Source of the DNA: Bradyrhizobium sp. CCBAU 53338
GTDB taxonomy: Bacteria; Pseudomonadota; Alphaproteobacteria; Rhizobiales; Xanthobacteraceae
NCBI RefSeq assembly: GCF_015291665.1
Contig: NZ_CP030048.1
Coordinates: forward strand, 5,828,001 to 5,892,000
Reading direction: 5' to 3'
Length of the DNA: 64,000 nt
Below are positions 47,920 to 55,156 of this stretch, in pieces. The notes beneath the pieces were generated by a model. It did not search any database and was not told the DNA's origin. It was given only the letters and a program-made list of their open reading frames with translations. Made by a program: the position numbers and the translations under genes. The first letter of the stretch is position 1; the number at the start of each line of letters is the position of its first letter.

Positions 47920-48621
47920 ATGATTTTGCGTTTTCTGCTTTTCCCCACACTGCTGTCGGTTGCACTGTGCGCTGCGCCTTGCGCGCAAGCCCAGACGCGC
48001 GTCGGCGAAGCCGTCCTCGTCCAGAACGAGGTGGTTCGCCTCGCCGCGACCGCGACGCCAATCAATGTCGGCGACAGCATGCTGCGCGACGAGACCGTGC
48101 GCACCGGCGCCGACAGCGCGGCGCGCTTCGTGATGGCCGACAGCACCAATCTGTCGCTCGGACCGAACGCGACGCTCAAGCTCGACCGCACGGTCTTCAA
48201 CGACGAGCACAGCTACCGCGATGTCGCGATCCGCATGACCACCGGCGCCTTCCGCTTCGTTACCGGCCATTCGGAGAAAGCGGCCTACAAGATCACGACC
48301 CCGCTCGCGACCATCGGCGTTCGCGGCACGACGCTCGACATCCTGTCGCAGCGCGGTCGCTCGGTCGTCGTGCTTCAGGAGGGCGCGGCCAGCGTCTGCA
48401 CGCTGAGTTTCCAGTGCGTCCAGCTCACCCAACCGGGCGACACTGCGGTCATCACCTCGACCGGCGGCAAGGTCACCATCGCCAAGACCAGCACGCCGCC
48501 GTGGACTTTCGCCGCCAACTGCGCTGCGAATTCGGGGCTTTGCGCCGTGAACCAATATGCCGACGCCTCACCGACCATCACACCTGGCGTCCGTGACGAC
48601 GACACGCTGTGCGGGCGTTGA
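47920..48621 (+). CDS. Secreted FecR-domain protein
   Basis: This 233-residue exported protein has a signal peptide (1 to about 25) and a FecR domain (about 28-160) with the closing motif TPLATIGVRGT (127-137). There is no transmembrane helix, unlike the anti-sigma FecR. After the domain, about 70 residues hold five cysteines (160, 166, 201, 208, 231). In other bacteria, secreted FecR domains sit in large surface adhesins or work with outer-membrane proteins. The next gene, 2 bases on, encodes an outer-membrane beta-barrel, so the two probably work together. Confidence 0.85.
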   Translation: MILRFLLFPTLLSVALCAAPCAQAQTRVGEAVLVQNEVVRLAATATPINVGDSMLRDETVRTGADSAARFVMADSTNLSLGPNATLKLDRTVFNDEHSYRDVAIRMTTGAFRFVTGHSEKAAYKITTPLATIGVRGTTLDILSQRGRSVVVLQEGAASVCTLSFQCVQLTQPGDTAVITSTGGKVTIAKTSTPPWTFAANCAANSGLCAVNQYADASPTITPGVRDDDTLCGR

Positions 48622-48623
48622 CG

Positions 48624-49700
48624 ATGGCAAAGCTCGGCTTCAAACGGCTCCTTCTGGCGGTCGCATTGGCCGCAACCACGGCGCTTGCCTTGTTCTCGCT
48701 CGATACGCGCTCGGCAGGCGCGGCCAGCTTCTGCGAGTCCGAATGCGGCGAGCCGACACCCTATCCGTCGCCGAACCCGTACCCATCGCCGAGCCCGACC
48801 CCGACGGGCGCCGACTCCAGCGGCAGCTCGGCCGGCGGCCTCGCAGGCCAGCGCTTCAACCAGATGATCACCAACCGGGTACTCGGCACCGTGCTGCTTG
48901 GCGTCAACGAGCAGGTCAATTGCAGCGACTGCGTCAGCGCATTCGGTTCGGCGGGCTCGTTCTCGGCCGGCATTCATGGCCGCAAGGAGCTGACGTCCAA
49001 TCTGTCGCTGCTCGCTGGCCTCGCCTACACGCAATACAGCGAGGGCGGCTACCACATCACCAGCGCACCGATCGGCGCCTTCGCGCTGCGCTATGACTTC
49101 ACCGATTGGGGCTCGTCGCGTCCATTCTTCGACGTCGGCACGATCCTGACGCCGTGGGAGAAGGCGCGCTACACCCGCAACTACGACACCAGCCTCGGCC
49201 CGGTGAGCGTGACGAGCTCGACCAATGCGGCGAACTACGCGGTCTATGGCCGCGCCGGCTGGATGAGCCGATTGTCGCCGCGCGACGAGGTCGCGGCCTC
49301 GATCGAGGTGTGGCAGCTCTGGCAGCGGGTCTCGGGCTATGCCGACGACACGGTCGCCTTCAATCCGTTCGACGCCAGCATTGCTGATGGCACCGACCGC
49401 ACCAGCCTGGTCAAGATCGGCGGCCAATGGACCCATCTTTTCGCCGGCAACATCGAGACCAACATCAATGGCGGCTGGGTGCAATCGTTCGCCAGCCACA
49501 GCGGCATCGTCGCCACCGTGACCGGCGACGGCACGGTGGTGCCGACGATGGGCAACCAGGGCTGGTTCGAATATGGCGGCCGCCTCGGCTTCCGCGTGCA
49601 GAAGGGCTGGGTCGTGGACCTCTTCGCCAACGGCACGCTGGGCCCGCAGCCGGTGGGCAACACGATCCACGGCGGCGTGGGGTTGAGGATCAATTATTAG
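48624..49700 (+). CDS. Outer-membrane beta-barrel protein (autotransporter-like)
   Basis: This 358-residue protein has a signal peptide (1 to about 34), a short cysteine and proline/serine-rich linker (37-62, CESEC then PYPSPNPYPSP), and a beta-barrel of about 270 residues. The barrel shows alternating aromatic strands (LLAGLAYTQYSEGGYH, FFDVGTILTP, YAVYGRAGWMSRL) and ends GGVGLRINY, an outer-membrane insertion signal. The passenger expected of an autotransporter is missing. It begins 2 bases after the FecR-domain gene and may be its receptor or anchor. Confidence 0.83.
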   Translation: MAKLGFKRLLLAVALAATTALALFSLDTRSAGAASFCESECGEPTPYPSPNPYPSPSPTPTGADSSGSSAGGLAGQRFNQMITNRVLGTVLLGVNEQVNCSDCVSAFGSAGSFSAGIHGRKELTSNLSLLAGLAYTQYSEGGYHITSAPIGAFALRYDFTDWGSSRPFFDVGTILTPWEKARYTRNYDTSLGPVSVTSSTNAANYAVYGRAGWMSRLSPRDEVAASIEVWQLWQRVSGYADDTVAFNPFDASIADGTDRTSLVKIGGQWTHLFAGNIETNINGGWVQSFASHSGIVATVTGDGTVVPTMGNQGWFEYGGRLGFRVQKGWVVDLFANGTLGPQPVGNTIHGGVGLRINY

Positions 49701-49737
49701 CGTGGGGTTCGCGCGGAGCCGCGAATTCCGCCGCGAT

Positions 49738-49775
49738 GCCCCGGCTTCGACCGAAGCATCCAGTACGCCGCAGCC
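49738..49775. repeat. Dispersed repeat, copy 1
   Basis: This 38-bp stretch recurs in inverted orientation at 62880-62917 with 33 of 38 bases the same; its core is GCATCCAGTACGCCGC. Both copies lie in gaps between genes, so this is a dispersed repeat family. Nothing else is seen in this 162-base gap. Confidence 0.7.
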
Positions 49776-49862
49776 TTACGGTTCAACTGCCGTCGTCACG
49801 GAGTACCGGATCGCCCGGTCAGGCCGGGCGATGACAGTGCGCAGGTAGCAAGGCCGAAGCCC

Positions 49863-50351
49863 TCACGCAGCCGACTTGCCCTCGAACGCGCGGCGCAGCA
49901 CCTCCACATCCAGCTTCACCATCTTCATCATGGCCTGCATCGCGCGGGCGGCGGCAGCCTTGTCCGGGCTCGCGAGGAACTCGAACATGACCTTCGGCAC
50001 CACCTGCCAGGCCACGCCCCAGCGATCCCTGATCCAGCCGCACTGCTCTTCCCTGCCACCATGGGCCAGGAACGCATTCCACACGCTGTCGACCTGGGCC
50101 TGGTCGTCGCAATGGATCATCAGCGAGATCGCGTGCGTGTACTCCATGGTCATGCCACCGTTGAGCGCGACCAGGGGCTGGCCGGCCACCGTGAATTCGA
50201 CGACCAACACCGAACCTTCCTTGCCCGACGGGCCGTCCGAAACGTTGTGCTGAACGTGCGTGATCTCCGAATTCGGCACGATCGAGACGTAGAACTTGGC
50301 GGCTTCCATGGCATCGCCGTTGAACCACATGCAGGGGACGAGCTTGGACAT
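49863..50351 (-). CDS. VOC-family PhnB-like protein
   Basis: This 162-residue protein of the glyoxalase/VOC fold belongs to the PhnB/3-demethylubiquinone methyltransferase-like group: SKLVPCMWFNGDAMEAAKFYVSIVPNS start, VEFTVAGQPLVALNGG, then EEQCGWIRDRWGVAWQVVP. The family often lacks a classical enzyme activity and its substrate is unknown. GAGGAG precedes the start. It lies 26 bases after the second VOC gene on the same strand, so both are likely one transcript. Confidence 0.88.
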   Translation of the reverse strand: MSKLVPCMWFNGDAMEAAKFYVSIVPNSEITHVQHNVSDGPSGKEGSVLVVEFTVAGQPLVALNGGMTMEYTHAISLMIHCDDQAQVDSVWNAFLAHGGREEQCGWIRDRWGVAWQVVPKVMFEFLASPDKAAAARAMQAMMKMVKLDVEVLRRAFEGKSAA

Positions 50352-50377
50352 TGCGAATGCTCCTCTTCAGCCTTCGA

Positions 50378-50806
50378 TCAGGCGTGCGCCATGGCGGGCT
50401 CGGCGGGGACGGCTGCCATGTCCAGCCAGTTCACGCCCCACATATGACCATCCGGATCTTCGAAGCTGCGGCCATACATGAAGCTGCAGTCGTCGACCGG
50501 GCTGGGATCGGCGACCGCGCCGGCAGCCGCGGCCTTGCCGACGATCTCGTCGACCTCGTTCCGGCTATCGGCGGACAGGCAGAACAGCGCCTGGTTCGAG
50601 GTCTTTGCATCCGCGATCGGCTTCGGCGTGAACTGACGGAATGTGTCGTGGGTCGTCAGCATCACGTAGATGGTCTCGGACAAGACCATGCAGCTGGCCG
50701 TCTCGCCGCTGAATTGCGGGTTCCGGGTTGCGCCGATCGCCTCATAAAAGGCGGTCGCTCGCTTGATGTCCGTCACGGGCAGATTGAGGAAGATCATCCT
50801 GGGCAT
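50378..50806 (-). CDS. VOC-family (glyoxalase-like) protein
   Basis: This 142-residue glyoxalase-fold protein has MIFLNLPVTDIKRATAFYEAIGA at the start and SFEDPDGHMWGVNWLDM at the end, two paired beta-alpha-beta modules typical of VOC proteins. The usual metal ligands (His/Glu) are only partly visible, with the histidine and glutamate of DPDGHMWGV region, so it may be a lactoylglutathione lyase relative without known activity. AAGGAG precedes the ATG at 50806. It is the first gene of a two-gene unit. Confidence 0.87.
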   Translation of the reverse strand: MPRMIFLNLPVTDIKRATAFYEAIGATRNPQFSGETASCMVLSETIYVMLTTHDTFRQFTPKPIADAKTSNQALFCLSADSRNEVDEIVGKAAAAGAVADPSPVDDCSFMYGRSFEDPDGHMWGVNWLDMAAVPAEPAMAHA

Positions 50807-50937
50807 CGGAAGCTCCTTGGGCGAGGTTCTGCCCAAGGACGGATGGCCGAGCCGCCATCCGACACGGCGGCTTCCGAATATTTTTGCGCACGGCCTTGCG
50901 AAGTTTGGTCACACCAACCCCCGCGCAGTCGTCAGCC

Positions 50938-51453
50938 TCATTTCTTCTCGTTCGGATCCCGATGCACCGGATCGATCCACAGCACGGTTTCGGGCTTCTC
51001 GACCGGCTCGATATCGAGATTGATCGCGACCGCCTCGCCATCGCTGCGCACCAGCACGCATTCCAGCACCTCGTCGGCGCTGGCGTTGATCTCCTGATGC
51101 GGCACGTAGGGCGGCACGAAAATGAAATCACCGGGGCCCGCCTCGGCGGTGAATTGCAGGCTCTCGCCCCAGCGCATCCGCGCCTTGCCCTTCACCACAT
51201 AGATGACGCTTTCGAGATGGCCGTGGTGATGCGCGCCGGTCTTCGCGTCCGGCCTGATGCTGACGGTGCCCGCCCACAATTTCTGCGCGCCGACGCGCGC
51301 GAAATTGATCGCGGCAGCGCGGTCCATGCCGGCCGTCGACGGCACGTTGGTATCGAGCTGGTTGCCGGGAATGACGCGCACGCCGTCATGTTTCCAGCGA
51401 TCATCGTGATGATCGTGGTCATGGTGGGAATGGCTGTGGTCATGGCCGGTCAT
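50938..51453 (-). CDS. Cupin-domain protein with histidine-rich N-terminus
   Basis: This 171-residue protein starts with a striking [15 protein letters not shown] stretch (9 histidines in about 16 residues), likely to bind Zn, Ni or Co. A cupin barrel follows (about 65-145) with [15 protein letters not shown] and [15 protein letters not shown], supplying the usual metal-binding His/Glu set. Function unknown; it could be a dioxygenase, a sugar-binding cupin or a metal store. It diverges from the CsbD gene, sharing a spacer of 128 bases. Confidence 0.85.
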   Translation of the reverse strand: MTGHDHSHSHHDHDHHDDRWKHDGVRVIPGNQLDTNVPSTAGMDRAAAINFARVGAQKLWAGTVSIRPDAKTGAHHHGHLESVIYVVKGKARMRWGESLQFTAEAGPGDFIFVPPYVPHQEINASADEVLECVLVRSDGEAVAINLDIEPVEKPETVLWIDPVHRDPNEKK

Positions 51454-51524
51454 GATTCTTGCTTTCTGTTGGTTCCGTGCGCGCGAAACTAACCAAAGCC
51501 GGCCTATCAAGCCATACCAAATTC

Positions 51525-51549
51525 GGAACCCTCATAGCCGCCAGACGTT
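51525..51549 (+). promoter_or_regulatory. EcfG-type promoter of the CsbD gene
   Basis: GGAAC (51525-51529), 16 bases and CGTT (51546-51549) match the EcfG (general stress) consensus exactly, 32 bases before the CsbD-like start. CsbD genes are commonly stress-induced, which supports the call. Confidence 0.8.
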
Positions 51550-51580
51550 GTCTTCGCGAGCAATCTGGAAGGAGAGTTTC

Positions 51581-51799
51581 ATGGGTACCACGAGCGACAA
51601 GATCAAGGGCACCGCCAACGAAGTCATCGGCAAGGCCAAGCAGGGCATTGGTGAAGCCACCGGTTCCGAGCGTCTGCAGGGCGAAGGCGCGGTCCAGGAA
51701 GTGAAGGGCAAGGGCCAGAAGGCCATGGGCGATGCCAAGGATGCCGCGAAGGAAGCGATCGACCGCGCCGCTGCGGCTGCACGTCGCACAACCGAGTAG
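51581..51799 (+). CDS. CsbD-family stress protein
   Basis: This 72-residue CsbD-like protein has [54 protein letters not shown] (in shorter blocks: [34 protein letters not shown]), a low-complexity helix-forming pattern. CsbD proteins are abundant stress proteins of unclear function. AAGGAG precedes the ATG, and an EcfG promoter lies 32 bases upstream. The C-terminus is rich in alanine and arginine. A bidirectional terminator follows at 51821. Confidence 0.93.
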   Translation: MGTTSDKIKGTANEVIGKAKQGIGEATGSERLQGEGAVQEVKGKGQKAMGDAKDAAKEAIDRAAAAARRTTE

Positions 51800-51820
51800 A
51801 CTGCGTTGTACTGAAAGCGA

Positions 51821-51850
51821 AAAGACCGGCCGCGAGGCCGGTCTTTTTGT
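51821..51850. terminator. Bidirectional rho-independent terminator
   Basis: An 11-bp perfect stem AAAGACCGGCC / GGCCGGTCTTT with loop GCGA (51821-51846) lies between the convergent CsbD and FKBP genes. The A and T runs at both ends let it terminate transcripts from either side. Confidence 0.92.
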
Positions 51851-51857
51851 TGGTGCG

Positions 51858-52322
51858 TTATTTCACGCCGAGCAATTCCACGTCGAACATCAGTGTCGCG
51901 TTCGGCGGGATCACGCCGCCGGCGCCGCGCGCACCGTAGCCGAGCTGCGGTGGGATGATCAGCGTACGCTTGCCGCCGACCTTCATCGTGGCAACGCCTT
52001 CGTCCCAACCGGCGATGACGCGGCCCTTGCCGATGGGAAATTCGAACGGCTCGTTGCGATCGACGGACGAGTCGAATTTCTTGCCCTTTTGGCCGTTCTC
52101 GTAGAGCCAGCCGGTGTAGTGCATCACGCAAATCTGGCCGGGCTTCGGCGAAGCGCCGGTGCCGACGACGCTATCGGTGATCTGCAAGCCTGAAGCTGTG
52201 GTCATGGTCTTTCCTGCGGTCTGGGCCGAGGCCGTGGTGGAAACGAATGTCGACACGCCGCCGATCAACGTGATCACGAGCGCCGACACGATGGCGAGAA
52301 GCATGCGCTGGAAACGCTGCAT
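51858..52322 (-). CDS. FKBP-type peptidyl-prolyl isomerase (exported)
   Basis: This 154-residue protein has a signal peptide (1 to about 34, ending ASA) and a single FKBP domain (about 45-150). The core blocks are present: [56 protein letters not shown] and [14 protein letters not shown]. It catalyses cis-trans proline isomerisation in periplasmic proteins, as a single-domain MIP/FkpA-like folding helper without the usual dimer domain. Confidence 0.94.
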   Translation of the reverse strand: MQRFQRMLLAIVSALVITLIGGVSTFVSTTASAQTAGKTMTTASGLQITDSVVGTGASPKPGQICVMHYTGWLYENGQKGKKFDSSVDRNEPFEFPIGKGRVIAGWDEGVATMKVGGKRTLIIPPQLGYGARGAGGVIPPNATLMFDVELLGVK

Positions 52323-52390
52323 AAGACACCTTCCGTTCGAGGCGGAAGGTGTCTAGCGCAAGGCGGTGATCGTTTCCAGCCCTCGGAGGA

Positions 52391-53977
52391 TCAATAGCCG
52401 AGCGCGCAGCCGTCCTTGCGCGGGTCGGAACCGCCGGTCAGCGTACCCTTCTCCCAATCGATCCAGATCGCCTGCGCACCGCCGAGCGGGCCGACCACGC
52501 TGGTGGTCTTGTGGCCGAGCTTCTTGAGGCCTTCGACGATGTCGGCCGGCACGCTGTCCTCGAGCTGATACTGGCCCTCGTAGTGCAGACCGCGCGGCAT
52601 GTCGATCGCCTCCTGCACGTCGCAGCCATAGTCGAGGATGTTGGTCAGGAGATGGGTCTGGCCGGTCGGCTGGTACTGGCCGCCCATCACCGCAAACGAC
52701 ATCGTGGAGCGGCCGCCCTTGGTGAGCAGGCCCGGCATGATCGTGTGCAGCGGACGCTTGCCGCCCTCGATGCAGTTGGGATGGCCCGGCTGGATGCGGA
52801 AGCCGCCGGCGCGGTTCTGTAACAGCACGCCGGTCTTGTTGGAGACGATGGCCGAGCCGAAGGAATGCGCGACCGAGTTGATGAACGAGCAGACGTTGCG
52901 GTCCTTGTCCACCACGGTGATGTAGATGGTCGAAGGATTCATCGGCGGCGCGACGTTGGGCAGGTCGAGCATTCCGTCCATGCGGATCTTGCTGATGTAC
53001 TCGTCGGCAAAACCCTTCTCGAGCATCTCGGCGACGTTGATCTTCATGTGCGCAGGCGAGGCGACGTGCATCTCGCGGTTCATGTAGGCGATGCGCGCGG
53101 CTTCGGCCTCGAGATGGAAACGCTCGACGCTGACCGGCGCGTACTTGGTGAGGTCGAAGCGCGACAGGATGTTGAGCATCAGAAGCGCGGTGACGCCGGG
53201 GCCGTTCGGCGGGCACTGCCAGACGTCGTAGCCCTTGTACATGGTGCCGATCGGCGTGGTCACTTCGGTCGTGTGCGCGGCGAAATCGTCGAGCGTGTGC
53301 AGGCCACCGATACCTCTGAGGGTCTCGACCATGTCCTCGGCGATCGCGCCCTTGTAGAAGCCGTCGCGGCCATCCTTGGCGATTGCGCGCAGCGTTTTGC
53401 CGAGTTCTGCCTGGCGGATGACGTCGCCGGCGACCGGCGGCTTGCCGCCCGGCAACAAATAACGGACGGTGTTGGTGCCGTTCTTCAACTTCTCGAACTG
53501 GTTCTTCCAGTCGAACGCGATGCGGGGCGCGACGACGTAACCTTCTTCCGCCGCCTTGATCGCCGGCTGGAGGAGCCGGTCGAAGCCGAACTTGCCGTGG
53601 TCCCGCAGCACGGTCGCAAACGCGTCGATCACGCCGGGGATCGAGACCGCATGCGCGGAGGTCAGCGGCACGGAGGTGATCTTTCGCTCGAGATACCAGT
53701 CGGCATTCGCGGCTTTGGGGGCGCGGCCGGAGCCGTTATAGGCGATGATCTTGCCCTCGCCTCGTGGCTGGATCAGCGCGAAGCAATCACCGCCAATGCC
53801 GGTCGATTGCGGCTCGATCACGCCGAGCACGGCCGAACCCGCCACCGCCGCGTCCACCGCCGTGCCGCCCTCGCGCAGCACCTCGATCGCGGCAAGGGAA
53901 GCCTGCGGATGCGAGGTCGCGACCATCGCATTGGTGGCGTGGACCGTGGACCTGCCGGGGAAATGGAAGTTTCTCAT
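52391..53977 (-). CDS. Gamma-glutamyltransferase without a signal peptide
   Basis: This 528-residue protein of the GGT family (N-terminal nucleophile) hydrolyses or transfers the gamma-glutamyl group of glutathione. The maturation threonine is visible in PSTIYITVVDKDRN, the counterpart of TTHxSVVD in classical GGT. The N-terminal block ATSHPQASLAAIEVLREGGTAVDAAVA and the end GGSDPRKDGCALGY are typical. It has no signal peptide, so it should act in the cytoplasm, like the YwrD branch. It is a single gene, diverging from TrhO. Confidence 0.92.
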   Translation of the reverse strand: MRNFHFPGRSTVHATNAMVATSHPQASLAAIEVLREGGTAVDAAVAGSAVLGVIEPQSTGIGGDCFALIQPRGEGKIIAYNGSGRAPKAANADWYLERKITSVPLTSAHAVSIPGVIDAFATVLRDHGKFGFDRLLQPAIKAAEEGYVVAPRIAFDWKNQFEKLKNGTNTVRYLLPGGKPPVAGDVIRQAELGKTLRAIAKDGRDGFYKGAIAEDMVETLRGIGGLHTLDDFAAHTTEVTTPIGTMYKGYDVWQCPPNGPGVTALLMLNILSRFDLTKYAPVSVERFHLEAEAARIAYMNREMHVASPAHMKINVAEMLEKGFADEYISKIRMDGMLDLPNVAPPMNPSTIYITVVDKDRNVCSFINSVAHSFGSAIVSNKTGVLLQNRAGGFRIQPGHPNCIEGGKRPLHTIMPGLLTKGGRSTMSFAVMGGQYQPTGQTHLLTNILDYGCDVQEAIDMPRGLHYEGQYQLEDSVPADIVEGLKKLGHKTTSVVGPLGGAQAIWIDWEKGTLTGGSDPRKDGCALGY

Positions 53978-54174
53978 CGAAGTTCTGCTCTCTCAGGGGC
54001 GTCTAGACGAAGTCTTGGGTGCATGCCGCACCGTCTCGGAAAATCGGGTCTTCATGACACATTCAGGGCCGCCCGGGCAATGCTGGCATACCAGGGAAAT
54101 GGCTGCCATTCGCTGGGAATAGAGCTATCGGTTGCGGGTTTTCCGGGCGGCGGACGCCTGCTAAACGAGCCATC

Positions 54175-54942
54175 ATGACGTACAAGGTCTGCGCCTTCTA
54201 CCAATTCGCCGCCCTGCCCGATTACCGCGAGCTACGCGAGCCGCTGCGCGCGTTCTGCGCCGGCCTGGCTCTCAAGGGCAGCGTGCTGCTGGCGCAGGAG
54301 GGCATCAACGGCACCGTCGCGGGCGCGCCCGGCGCCGTCGACGCCTTCGCCGGTGAGCTCGCGCACGGGACGATGTTCGGCGGCAGGCTGAACAATCTCG
54401 AACTGAAGTGCTCGACCGCAGAGGCCATGCCGTTCGGCCGGCTCAAGGTGCGGCTGAAGAAGGAGATCGTCACGCTCGGCGATGCGGCCGCCGATCCGAC
54501 CCGGCAGGTCGGCACCTATGTCGATGCGAGCGAATGGAACGCGCTGATCGCCTCGCCCGACACGCTGGTGCTCGACACCCGCAATGCCTTCGAGGTGGCG
54601 ATGGGGACATTTGAGGGCGCAGTCGATCCTGAGATCAAGAGCTTCGGCCAGTTCAAGGAATTTGCCAGCCGGCAGCTCGATCCCGCAAAGCACCGGCGCA
54701 TCGCGATGTTCTGCACCGGCGGCATCCGCTGCGAGAAGGCGAGCGCGCATCTGCTCGCGCGTGGCTTTGCCGAAGTCTATCACCTCAAGGGCGGCATCCT
54801 GAAATATCTGGAAGAGGTGCCGGAGGCGCAGAGCCGCTGGCGCGGCGAATGTTTCGTGTTCGACGAGCGCGTCGCGCTCGGCCATGGCCTGCAAGAAATT
54901 GGCTTGCGCGAACGGGACAAGGGGCACGACCGTGACGAATGA
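54175..54942 (+). CDS. trhO: tRNA uridine(34) hydroxylase (TrhO/YceA rhodanese-like)
   Basis: This 255-residue TrhO/YceA-family protein has an N-terminal domain (QEGINGTVAGAPGAVDAF, KVRLKKEIVTLG) and a C-terminal rhodanese domain (about 125-215) with the active-site loop CTGGIRCEK and its cysteine. The family oxidises U34 of certain tRNAs to 5-hydroxyuridine, using oxygen. It overlaps the slyX-like gene by 11 bases and may be translated with it. Confidence 0.92.
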   Translation: MTYKVCAFYQFAALPDYRELREPLRAFCAGLALKGSVLLAQEGINGTVAGAPGAVDAFAGELAHGTMFGGRLNNLELKCSTAEAMPFGRLKVRLKKEIVTLGDAAADPTRQVGTYVDASEWNALIASPDTLVLDTRNAFEVAMGTFEGAVDPEIKSFGQFKEFASRQLDPAKHRRIAMFCTGGIRCEKASAHLLARGFAEVYHLKGGILKYLEEVPEAQSRWRGECFVFDERVALGHGLQEIGLRERDKGHDRDE

Positions 54943-55150
54943 GATCAAGACGCTCGCCGAGCGCATCGACGCGCTGGAAATGCGCCTCGCCTATCAGGAC
55001 GATACCATCGAGACGCTGAACCAGACCATCACCGCGCAGTGGAAGCAGATCGATGTGTTGACGCGGAAGGTCGCAGAGCTCGGCGAACGGTTGCAGGAAG
55101 CCGAGACGAACGCGCCGGGTCCGGCCAACGAGCGCCCGCCGCATTATTGA
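54932..55150 (+). CDS. slyX: SlyX family protein
   Basis: This 72-residue protein matches SlyX: a long coiled-coil (RIDALEMRLAYQDDTIETLNQTITAQWKQIDVL) and a C-terminal proline tail (ANERPPHY), the usual SlyX ending. Its role is unknown. I chose GTG 54932 because AAGGGG lies before it and it removes a frame extending into TrhO. The 11-base overlap with trhO suggests translational coupling. Confidence 0.88.
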   Translation: MTNEIKTLAERIDALEMRLAYQDDTIETLNQTITAQWKQIDVLTRKVAELGERLQEAETNAPGPANERPPHY

Positions 55151-55156
55151 ACGCGA

